NCBI GenBank assembly: GCA_949752795.1
Contig: OX457060.1
Location: forward strand, 62,001-126,000
Direction: 5' to 3'
DNA length: 64,000 bases
From: Hyperoodon ampullatus
Taxonomy: Eukaryota > Chordata > Mammalia > Artiodactyla > Ziphiidae
Shown here: positions 51,058-63,154 of the stretch, piece by piece
Layout of the letters: every line of letters starts with the position of its first letter
Position numbering within the stretch: position 1 is the stretch's first letter
Notes under the pieces: generated by a model
Seen by the model: the letters and a program-made list of their open reading frames with translations, nothing else
What the model was told of the DNA's origin: nothing
Databases searched by the model: none
Translations under genes and position numbers: made by a program

Positions 51058-54000
51058 TTTCCCAAACAGCAGCTTTAAACCCAGTGCTAATGGTCACTAA
51101 ATATTCACACTCATTTCAGGCATGTAAATGACACCTGCACTCCAAAAACATCCTGGGGTCGAAAATCGATGAAAAACTTTAAAAGGGCAACGTTCCAAGA
51201 AGACAATTTCAAGAGGTTTATTGTACTCACTGGTTTTTTTCCTGTTTTTTGTTTAAGAGAACTAAAAACGGTGTGGCAAAATGCTGAACATTAGGAATTA
51301 TTAAAGACATGCAAATCCAAATTACAAAAACCTATCAGCTCACACCAGTCAGAATGGCCACCAGCAAAAATTCTGCAAACAATAAATGCTGAAGGAGTTG
51401 TGCAGAAATGCGTATGCTCGGTTCAAAGAGGGACATGGTAAGAGCCAGTAATGAAAACACAAAGGTTATTCTTTGAAAAGGTAAATATTGAGCTACCATT
51501 CAATCAAGCCTACCCACTGCCGGGCCTATCGCCTGAGAGGATGAGAATCCAAAAGTCACAGGCTGGCAATCCTGCACTCCAGCAATATTTACCATAGGCA
51601 ACACTTGGAAGCATCGAAAGTGTCCATCCACAGAGGAATGCACAAAGAAGAAGTGGTCCATATACACAACGGAATACGACTCCAATAAAAAATATACATT
51701 CAATTTAAAAAACAAACATAAGTAAGGAGACATCAGCATTTGGGGGTTTATCCAGGCACATTCCTCTCTAATTTATAACCGAGGAAAACCACTGGCAGGA
51801 AGGTCTGTTTCCCTAGTTACCAGAGTGGGAATAGCAGAAATGCTGCCGCCCTCTGCCCGTTACCTGCAACAGAAGCTTTAAAACCTGTGCTAAGTGTCAC
51901 TTCATATGCACAAGTACTGCTGGGCTGTAAATGAAACCTGCCCTCAAAATGTCTTGAGGGAGGTAATGGCCAAAATATCTCAAAATGTGGCACGTACTTC
52001 AAGAAAACAATATGAAGACGTAAGCTGTACTCAAAGTTTTAAGAAAAAAAGGAAATGCCGGAAAGGTCAATTTCAAGCGATTATGAGATGCATGCAAATC
52101 CAACCGCAAACAGGTACCAGCTCACACCAGTGAGAATAAACTTCAGCAAAAATCTACAAGCAATAAATGCTGAAGGGTTTGTGGAGAAGTGCATACCCTC
52201 AACGTTAAGTGGGACGTGACCTGGTAAGAGCCACTAATGAGAGCAGAATGGAGGTGCCTTTACATGGTAAACATTTTGCTACCATATGATCCAGCAGGCC
52301 CACTCCTGGGCCTATAAACTAAGAAGACAGAATTGGAAAGACACAGGCAGGCAAATCTGCACCGCAGCCGTATTACAATAGCCAAGACATGGAAGCAACC
52401 AATAAGTCCATCAACAGATGAGTGGACAAAGAAGAACTGGTACATGTACAGATGGAATATCAGACAAGGAAAAAAATGACACAATGCCATTTGGAGCACC
52501 GTAGATGAGTCTAGAGGTGATCACGCAACTTGTAGTAAGCCAGAAGGCGAAAGACACATATCCTATGATATCACTGATAGGTGTGACCTAAAAATTGATA
52601 CCAGTGAAGATATTTCCACAGAGAAAGGCAATCACAGATTCATTAAACAACCTTATGTTTCAGCAATGGAAAGGTGTGAGGATTGGATACATGAGGTTGC
52701 TGGGGTTAACAGAGATATACAAACACAGGTGAAGTATATAATCACCAAAGACCTACGGAATACCAAGAGAAGACAACTCAACATTCTGTCGTAACCTACA
52801 TGGGAAAAGGATCTGAAGAAGAACTGATATATGTATATGTGTAAAAGAACGACATCTTGCACACCTAGAACAAGCAAAACATTTTAATCAAACTTGCTGT
52901 GATAAGAAATTAAAATTAAATTAAAGAAACGAATAAGAAGTAGTGAGACATAAACTTAAGGGGCTCTTTCCTGGCACATTCCATTCAAATTTACAACCTA
53001 GAACAGGACATACATTGAGGCTCTGCTACCCTAGTAACCAGATTTGGTAAAGGAGAACTGCTCCCGCCTTGTGGCCGTTTCACACAACAGCAGCTCTAAA
53101 CCCAGGGCTAACGGTTACTTGATATTCAAAATAATTGCAGGCCTGTAAATGACACGTGCCCTCAAAACAAATCCTTCGGTGATAAATCGAGCAAAAATCT
53201 CAAAAGACGTGTATATCTCAAAACGACAATTTCAAGAGGCATATTATATGCGCATTTTCCCTTCTGTTTCATTTATGTCTTTTTTCTTGTTAAAAAATGG
53301 CATGGAAATAGGCTCAACATCAGTAATTAATAAACCATGAAAATCCAGTGTACAAAGAGGTTCACTTCACAGCCGTCAGAATCATCATCACCAAAAAAGT
53401 CTACAAAGAATAAATGCTGAAGGGGTCATAGAGAGCTGCGTACCTGCTAGCTGCTGGTGGGATGTAACCTGGTAAGAGCCAATAGTGAGAACAGAATGGA
53501 GGTGCGTTTAAAGGTAAAAATTGAGCCACCATGTTATCTGGTAGGCCCTTTCATACGCCTATCACCTGAGTAGACCAGAATCAAAAAGACACAGGCTGGC
53601 AATCCTGCACTGCAGCATCATTTAACATAGCCAAGACGTGGAAGAAACTAAAATGTCCAGCAACAGAAAAATGAACAAAGAAAAAGTGTCCATGTACACA
53701 ATGCAATATTAGCCATGGAAAACAATGAAACAGTGCCGTTTGCACCACCATAGAAAGACCTACAGTTAAACCCCCAATTTTAAGTAAGGAAGAAACCGAA
53801 AAACAGATAATCTATCATATCAATTATAGGTGTTACCTAAAAATTGATACCCATGAAATTATTTCCAAGAGGAGGACACGCATGGATTAGGAAAACAAAA
53901 CTATGTTTAACCAAATGCAAAAGTGTAAGGAATGGATGAATTAGCAGATGGGGGTTTACAGACATGTACTGACACATATGAAATATATGTCACAAAATAA

Positions 54001-55286
54001 CTATGGAATACCAAGAGAGGTGTACTCAACACTCTCTAATAACCTACACGGGAAAGGATCCACAGATGAATAGTTAGATACATAGGTATAATGAATCAGA
54101 TTTTGTACACCTAAAAGAAAAAACATTTTTATCAACTTTGCTCTGATAATCAGTCAAAATTAAATTTAAATAACAAACAAGAAGTAAGGAGATATAAGCT
54201 CTTGGGGGTTTGCCCTGGCACATTCCACTCTAACTTGCAGCCTACTAACAGGATTTCCAGAAAAGCTCTGTTGCCCCCAAAACCTCGAGTTGGAAATGCA
54301 GAAGTGCTGCCGCCTTGTGGCTGTTTTCCACAAGAGTGGACTTAAACCCACAGCTAACAGTCACTTAACATTCACAAGGACACAGGGCTGTAAGGACACC
54401 TGCCGTCCAAAAATTGTGGTGAGGTAGGGAATGGACAAAAAAATTCAAAACTGGTAAAATTTTCAAGGAGATAGTACGAAGAGGTAAGTTTTACTCACTC
54501 TTTTTAGAAAACAAGGAAAATGGATAAAAGCTCAACATCAGGAATTATGAGACTCATGCAACTCGAACCTACAAAAAGGTTTCAACTCACGCTAGTCAAC
54601 TACCATCAGCAAAAGTTCTACAAACAATAAATGCTGAAGGGGTTTTAGAGAACTGTGTACCCTCTAGCTGCTGGTGAGATGTAAAGTGGTAACAGCCAAT
54701 AATGAGAACAGAAAGGAGCTGCATTTCAAAGTAAAAATTGAGCCACCGTTCCATCCAGCAGGCCCACCGCTGAGCCTCTCGCCTCAGAAGACCAGAGTCA
54801 CGAAGGCACAGGCTGCAACAGCTGCACTGCAGGAATTTTCCCAATAGCCAAGACACGGAAGCAGGCAAAATGTCCATCAACAGATGAATGGATAAAAAAC
54901 AAGTGGTCCATGTACACAATGAACATTAGCCATGGACAAAAATGAAACACTGCTCTTTGAGGCACCATAGAGGAGCCTAGAGATAATCACAGAACATGAA
55001 GTAAGTCGGAAAGCAAAAGACACAAACTATGATATCACTTATAGGCGTTATCTAACAACTGACACAAGTGAACATACTTCCACAGAGAAAGACACTCACA
55101 GACTTAGGAAACATACTATGCTTATCTAAAAGGAAAGGTGCGGGTAATAGGTAAATTAAGATTAAGGTTGCCATTCGTGTACAAATACCTATTAAATACA
55201 TATATCAAAAAGACAGACCATATAGCAAGGGAGGTCTACCGAACACGCTGCAGTAATTTACATGAGAAGAGGATCTGTACATTAAC

Positions 55287-55317
<31 letters not shown>

Positions 55318-55318
55318 T
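55287..55318. repeat. TA microsatellite, unit 13: (AT)6 GT (AT)9
   Basis: 15 dinucleotides besides the GT; same allele as unit 12. Confidence 0.97.
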
Positions 55319-55526
55319 GAAAAAATCAATCAGATTGTGTATACCTAGGACAACCAATATTCTAATGATTATCCCGATTAAAAAAACTAAAACAAAGAAC
55401 AAGAAATAAAGTGACATAAACTTATGGGTTTTTTTTACTGGCACATTCCCTTCTAATTTACACCCTGGCAACAGGACTTCCAAAAAGGCTCTGCTGACCT
55501 AGTAACCAGATTTGGGAATGGAGAAA

Positions 55527-55545
55527 TGCTGCCCCCTTGTGGCCG
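55527..55545 (-). promoter_or_regulatory. CTCF-like motif, monomer B, unit 13
   Basis: Same 19 bases and orientation as at 1643-1661. Confidence 0.45.
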
Positions 55546-58500
55546 TTTCCCAAACAGCAGCTTTAAACCCAGTGCTAATGGTCACTAAATATTCACACTC
55601 ATTTCAGGCATGTAAATGACACCTGCACTCCAAAAACATCCTGGGGTCGAAAATCGATGAAAAACTTTAAAAGGGCAACGTTCCAAGAAGACAATTTCAA
55701 GAGGTTTATTGTACTCACTGGTTTTTTTCCTGTTTTTTGTTTAAGAGAACTAAAAACGGTGTGGCAAAATGCTGAACATTAGGAATTATTAAAGACATGC
55801 AAATCCAAATTACAAAAACCTATCAGCTCACACCAGTCAGAATGGCCACCAGCAAAAATTCTGCAAACAATAAATGCTGAAGGAGTTGTGCAGAAATGCG
55901 TATGCTCGGTTCAAAGAGGGACATGGTAAGAGCCAGTAATGAAAACACAAAGGTTATTCTTTGAAAAGGTAAATATTGAGCTACCATTCAATCAAGCCTA
56001 CCCACTGCCGGGCCTATCGCCTGAGAGGATGAGAATCCAAAAGTCACAGGCTGGCAATCCTGCACTCCAGCAATATTTACCATAGGCAACACTTGGAAGC
56101 ATCGAAAGTGTCCATCCACAGAGGAATGCACAAAGAAGAAGTGGTCCATATACACAACGGAATACGACTCCAATAAAAAATATACATTCAATTTAAAAAA
56201 CAAACATAAGTAAGGAGACATCAGCATTTGGGGGTTTATCCAGGCACATTCCTCTCTAATTTATAACCGAGGAAAACCACTGGCAGGAAGGTCTGTTTCC
56301 CTAGTTACCAGAGTGGGAATAGCAGAAATGCTGCCGCCCTCTGCCCGTTACCTGCAACAGAAGCTTTAAAACCTGTGCTAAGTGTCACTTCATATGCACA
56401 AGTACTGCTGGGCTGTAAATGAAACCTGCCCTCAAAATGTCTTGAGGGAGGTAATGGCCAAAATATCTCAAAATGTGGCACGTACTTCAAGAAAACAATA
56501 TGAAGACGTAAGCTGTACTCAAAGTTTTAAGAAAAAAAGGAAATGCCGGAAAGGTCAATTTCAAGCGATTATGAGATGCATGCAAATCCAACCGCAAACA
56601 GGTACCAGCTCACACCAGTGAGAATAAACTTCAGCAAAAATCTACAAGCAATAAATGCTGAAGGGTTTGTGGAGAAGTGCATACCCTCAACGTTAAGTGG
56701 GACGTGACCTGGTAAGAGCCACTAATGAGAGCAGAATGGAGGTGCCTTTACATGGTAAACATTTTGCTACCATATGATCCAGCAGGCCCACTCCTGGGCC
56801 TATAAACTAAGAAGACAGAATTGGAAAGACACAGGCAGGCAAATCTGCACCGCAGCCGTATTACAATAGCCAAGACATGGAAGCAACCAATAAGTCCATC
56901 AACAGATGAGTGGACAAAGAAGAACTGGTACATGTACAGATGGAATATCAGACAAGGAAAAAAATGACACAATGCCATTTGGAGCACCGTAGATGAGTCT
57001 AGAGGTGATCACGCAACTTGTAGTAAGCCAGAAGGCGAAAGACACATATCCTATGATATCACTGATAGGTGTGACCTAAAAATTGATACCAGTGAAGATA
57101 TTTCCACAGAGAAAGGCAATCACAGATTCATTAAACAACCTTATGTTTCAGCAATGGAAAGGTGTGAGGATTGGATACATGAGGTTGCTGGGGTTAACAG
57201 AGATATACAAACACAGGTGAAGTATATAATCACCAAAGACCTACGGAATACCAAGAGAAGACAACTCAACATTCTGTCGTAACCTACATGGGAAAAGGAT
57301 CTGAAGAAGAACTGATATATGTATATGTGTAAAAGAACGACATCTTGCACACCTAGAACAAGCAAAACATTTTAATCAAACTTGCTGTGATAAGAAATTA
57401 AAATTAAATTAAAGAAACGAATAAGAAGTAGTGAGACATAAACTTAAGGGGCTCTTTCCTGGCACATTCCATTCAAATTTACAACCTAGAACAGGACATA
57501 CATTGAGGCTCTGCTACCCTAGTAACCAGATTTGGTAAAGGAGAACTGCTCCCGCCTTGTGGCCGTTTCACACAACAGCAGCTCTAAACCCAGGGCTAAC
57601 GGTTACTTGATATTCAAAATAATTGCAGGCCTGTAAATGACACGTGCCCTCAAAACAAATCCTTCGGTGATAAATCGAGCAAAAATCTCAAAAGACGTGT
57701 ATATCTCAAAACGACAATTTCAAGAGGCATATTATATGCGCATTTTCCCTTCTGTTTCATTTATGTCTTTTTTCTTGTTAAAAAATGGCATGGAAATAGG
57801 CTCAACATCAGTAATTAATAAACCATGAAAATCCAGTGTACAAAGAGGTTCACTTCACAGCCGTCAGAATCATCATCACCAAAAAAGTCTACAAAGAATA
57901 AATGCTGAAGGGGTCATAGAGAGCTGCGTACCTGCTAGCTGCTGGTGGGATGTAACCTGGTAAGAGCCAATAGTGAGAACAGAATGGAGGTGCGTTTAAA
58001 GGTAAAAATTGAGCCACCATGTTATCTGGTAGGCCCTTTCATACGCCTATCACCTGAGTAGACCAGAATCAAAAAGACACAGGCTGGCAATCCTGCACTG
58101 CAGCATCATTTAACATAGCCAAGACGTGGAAGAAACTAAAATGTCCAGCAACAGAAAAATGAACAAAGAAAAAGTGTCCATGTACACAATGCAATATTAG
58201 CCATGGAAAACAATGAAACAGTGCCGTTTGCACCACCATAGAAAGACCTACAGTTAAACCCCCAATTTTAAGTAAGGAAGAAACCGAAAAACAGATAATC
58301 TATCATATCAATTATAGGTGTTACCTAAAAATTGATACCCATGAAATTATTTCCAAGAGGAGGACACGCATGGATTAGGAAAACAAAACTATGTTTAACC
58401 AAATGCAAAAGTGTAAGGAATGGATGAATTAGCAGATGGGGGTTTACAGACATGTACTGACACATATGAAATATATGTCACAAAATAACTATGGAATACC

Positions 58501-59774
58501 AAGAGAGGTGTACTCAACACTCTCTAATAACCTACACGGGAAAGGATCCACAGATGAATAGTTAGATACATAGGTATAATGAATCAGATTTTGTACACCT
58601 AAAAGAAAAAACATTTTTATCAACTTTGCTCTGATAATCAGTCAAAATTAAATTTAAATAACAAACAAGAAGTAAGGAGATATAAGCTCTTGGGGGTTTG
58701 CCCTGGCACATTCCACTCTAACTTGCAGCCTACTAACAGGATTTCCAGAAAAGCTCTGTTGCCCCCAAAACCTCGAGTTGGAAATGCAGAAGTGCTGCCG
58801 CCTTGTGGCTGTTTTCCACAAGAGTGGACTTAAACCCACAGCTAACAGTCACTTAACATTCACAAGGACACAGGGCTGTAAGGACACCTGCCGTCCAAAA
58901 ATTGTGGTGAGGTAGGGAATGGACAAAAAAATTCAAAACTGGTAAAATTTTCAAGGAGATAGTACGAAGAGGTAAGTTTTACTCACTCTTTTTAGAAAAC
59001 AAGGAAAATGGATAAAAGCTCAACATCAGGAATTATGAGACTCATGCAACTCGAACCTACAAAAAGGTTTCAACTCACGCTAGTCAACTACCATCAGCAA
59101 AAGTTCTACAAACAATAAATGCTGAAGGGGTTTTAGAGAACTGTGTACCCTCTAGCTGCTGGTGAGATGTAAAGTGGTAACAGCCAATAATGAGAACAGA
59201 AAGGAGCTGCATTTCAAAGTAAAAATTGAGCCACCGTTCCATCCAGCAGGCCCACCGCTGAGCCTCTCGCCTCAGAAGACCAGAGTCACGAAGGCACAGG
59301 CTGCAACAGCTGCACTGCAGGAATTTTCCCAATAGCCAAGACACGGAAGCAGGCAAAATGTCCATCAACAGATGAATGGATAAAAAACAAGTGGTCCATG
59401 TACACAATGAACATTAGCCATGGACAAAAATGAAACACTGCTCTTTGAGGCACCATAGAGGAGCCTAGAGATAATCACAGAACATGAAGTAAGTCGGAAA
59501 GCAAAAGACACAAACTATGATATCACTTATAGGCGTTATCTAACAACTGACACAAGTGAACATACTTCCACAGAGAAAGACACTCACAGACTTAGGAAAC
59601 ATACTATGCTTATCTAAAAGGAAAGGTGCGGGTAATAGGTAAATTAAGATTAAGGTTGCCATTCGTGTACAAATACCTATTAAATACATATATCAAAAAG
59701 ACAGACCATATAGCAAGGGAGGTCTACCGAACACGCTGCAGTAATTTACATGAGAAGAGGATCTGTACATTAAC

Positions 59775-59804
59775 ATATATATATGTATATATATATATAT
59801 ATAT
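59775..59804. repeat. TA microsatellite, unit 14: (AT)5 GT (AT)9
   Basis: 14 dinucleotides besides the GT; the only unit with five repeats before the interruption. Confidence 0.97.
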
Positions 59805-60012
59805 GAAAAAATCAATCAGATTGTGTATACCTAGGACAACCAATATTCTAATGATTATCCCGATTAAAAAAACTAAAACAAAGAACAAGAAATAAAGTGA
59901 CATAAACTTATGGGTTTTTTTTACTGGCACATTCCCTTCTAATTTACACCCTGGCAACAGGACTTCCAAAAAGGCTCTGCTGACCTAGTAACCAGATTTG
60001 GGAATGCAGAAA

Positions 60013-60031
60013 TGCTGCCCCCTTGTGGCCG
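60013..60031 (-). promoter_or_regulatory. CTCF-like motif, monomer B, unit 14
   Basis: Same 19 bases and orientation as at 1643-1661. A private G-to-C change lies six bases upstream at 60007, outside the core. Confidence 0.45.
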
Positions 60032-63000
60032 TTTCCCAAACAGCAGCTTTAAACCCAGTGCTAATGGTCACTAAATATTCACACTCATTTCAGGCATGTA
60101 AATGACACCTGCACTCCAAAAACATCCTGGGGTCGAAAATCGATGAAAAACTTTAAAAGGGCAACGTTCCAAGAAGACAATTTCAAGAGGTTTATTGTAC
60201 TCACTGGTTTTTTTCCTGTTTTTTGTTTAAGAGAACTAAAAACGGTGTGGCAAAATGCTGAACATTAGGAATTATTAAAGACATGCAAATCCAAATTACA
60301 AAAACCTATCAGCTCACACCAGTCAGAATGGCCATCAGCAAAAATTCTGCAAACAATAAATGCTGAAGGAGCTGTGCAGAAATGCGTATGCTCGGTTCAA
60401 AGAGGGACATGGTAAGAGCCAGTAATGAAAACACAAAGGTTATTCTTTGAAAAGGTAAATATTGAGCTACCATTCAATCAAGCCTACCCACTGCCGGGCC
60501 TATCACCTGAGAGGATGAGGATCCAAAAGTCACAGGCTGGCAATCCTGCACTCCAGCAATATTTACCATAGGCAACACTTGGAAGCATCGAAAGTGTCCA
60601 TCCACAGAGGAATGCACAAAGAAGAAGTGGTCCATATACACAACGGAATACGACTCCAATAAAAAATATACATTCAATTTAAAAAACAAACATAAGTAAG
60701 GAGACATCAGCATTTGGGGGTTTATCCAGGCACATTCCTCTCTAATTTATAACCGAGGAAAACCACTGGCAGGAAGGTCTGTTTCCCTAGTTACCAGAGT
60801 GGGAATAGCAGAAATGCTGCCGCCCTCTGCCCGTTACCTGCAACAGAAGCTTTAAAACCTGTGCTAAGTGTCACTTCATATGCACAAGTACTGCTGGGCT
60901 GTAAATGAAACCTGCCCTCAAAATGTCTTGAGGGAGGTAATGGCCAAAATATCTCAAAATGTGGCACGTACTTCAAGAAAACAATATGAAGACGTAAGCT
61001 GTACTCAAAGTTTTAAGAAAAAAAGGAAATGCCGGAAAGGTCAATTTCAAGCGATTATGAGATGCATGCAAATCCAACCGCAAACAGGTACCAGCTCACA
61101 CCAGTGAGAATAAACTTCAGCAAAAATCTACAAGCAATAAATGCTGAAGGGTTTGTGGAGAAGTGCATACCCTCAACGTTAAGTGGGACGTGACCTGGTA
61201 AGAGCCACTAATGAGAGCAGAATGGAGGTGCCTTTACATGGTAAACATTTTGCTACCATATGATCCAGCAGGCCCACTCCTGGGCCTATAAACTAAGAAG
61301 ACAGAATTGGAAAGACACAGGCAGGCAAATCTGCACCGCAGCCGTATTACAATAGCCAAGACATGGAAGCAACCAATAAGTCCATCAACAGATGAGTGGA
61401 CAAAGAAGAACTGGTACATGTACAGATGGAATATCAGACAAGGAAAAAAATGACACAATGCCATTTGGAGCACCGTAGATGAGTCTAGAGGTGATCACGC
61501 AACTTGTAGTAAGCCAGAAGGCGAAAGACACATATCCTATGATATCACTGATAGGTGTGACCTAAAAATTGATACCAGTGAAGATATTTCCACAGAGAAA
61601 GGCAATCACAGATTCATTAAACAACCTTATGTTTCAGCAATGGAAAGGTGTGAGGATTGGATACATGAGGTTGCTGGGGTTAACAGAGATATACAAACAC
61701 AGGTGAAGTATATAATCACCAAAGACCTACGGAATACCAAGAGAAGACAACTCAACATTCTGTCGTAACCTACATGGGAAAAGGATCTGAAGAAGAACTG
61801 ATATATGTATATGTGTAAAAGAACGACATCTTGCACACCTAGAACAAGCAAAACATTTTAATCAAACTTGCTGTGATAAGAAATTAAAATTAAATTAAAG
61901 AAACGAATAAGAAGTAGTGAGACATAAACTTAAGGGGCTCTTTCCTGGCACATTCCATTCAAATTTACAACCTAGAACAGGACATACATTGAGGCTCTGC
62001 TACCCTAGTAACCAGATTTGGTAAAGGAGAACTGCTCCCGCCTTGTGGCCGTTTCACACAACAGCAGCTCTAAACCCAGGGCTAACGGTTACTTGATATT
62101 CAAAATAATTGCAGGCCTGTAAATGACACGTGCCCTCAAAACAAATCCTTCGGTGATAAATCGAGCAAAAATCTCAAAAGACGTGTATATCTCAAAACGA
62201 CAATTTCAAGAGGCATATTATATGCGCATTTTCCCTTCTGTTTCATTTATGTCTTTTTTCTTGTTAAAAAATGGCATGGAAATAGGCTCAACATCAGTAA
62301 TTAATAAACCATGAAAATCCAGTGTACAAAGAGGTTCACTTCACAGCCGTCAGAATCATCATCACCAAAAAAGTCTACAAAGAATAAATGCTGAAGGGGT
62401 CATAGAGAGCTGCGTACCTGCTAGCTGCTGGTGGGATGTAACCTGGTAAGAGCCAATAGTGAGAACAGAATGGAGGTGCGTTTAAAGGTAAAAATTGAGC
62501 CACCATGTTATCTGGTAGGCCCTTTCATACGCCTATCACCTGAGTAGACCAGAATCAAAAAGACACAGGCTGGCAATCCTGCACTGCAGCATCATTTAAC
62601 ATAGCCAAGACGTGGAAGAAACTAAAATGTCCAGCAACAGAAAAATGAACAAAGAAAAAGTGTCCATGTACACAATGCAATATTAGCCATGGAAAACAAT
62701 GAAACAGTGCCGTTTGCACCACCATAGAAAGACCTACAGTTAAACCCCCAATTTTAAGTAAGGAAGAAACCGAAAAACAGATAATCTATCATATCAATTA
62801 TAGGTGTTACCTAAAAATTGATACCCATGAAATTATTTCCAAGAGGAGGACACGCATGGATTAGGAAAACAAAACTATGTTTAACCAAATGCAAAAGTGT
62901 AAGGAATGGATGAATTAGCAGATGGGGGTTTACAGACATGTACTGACACATATGAAATATATGTCACAAAATAACTATGGAATACCAAGAGAGGTGTACT

Positions 63001-63154
63001 CAACACTCTCTAATAACCTACACGGGAAAGGATCCACAGATGAATAGTTAGATACATAGGTATAATGAATCAGATTTTGTACACCTAAAAGAAAAAACAT
63101 TTTTATCAACTTTGCTCTGATAATCAGTCAAAATTAAATTTAAATAACAAACAA

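Larger units (their letters stand above)
49693..54180 (+). repeat. Higher-order repeat unit 12 (4488 bp)
   Basis: Monomers start at A 49693, B 50915, C 51719 and D 52937. There are 15 TA dinucleotides. Marker alleles are G/A/A/C/T/A/T/C/A. Its A monomer is of the unit 1 and 6 type; from monomer B onward it matches unit 13. The antisense 107-codon frame is broken by TGA. Confidence 0.95.
54181..58668 (+). repeat. Higher-order repeat unit 13 (4488 bp)
   Basis: Monomers start at A 54181, B 55403, C 56207 and D 57425. There are 15 TA dinucleotides. Marker alleles are A/G/G/C/T/A/T/C/A. It differs from unit 12 only in the A-monomer markers, so the two probably share a recent ancestor with a later exchange in A. 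Confidence 0.95.
58669..63154 (+). repeat. Higher-order repeat unit 14 (4486 bp)
   Basis: Monomers start at A 58669, B 59889, C 60693 and D 61911. The tract has 14 dinucleotides, five before the GT interruption instead of six. Marker alleles are A/G/G/T/C/G/T/C/A. Private changes are C at 60007, just upstream of the CTCF-like motif, and A at 60505 (loss of a CpG). The extra GGATCC is at 60519. Confidence 0.95.
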
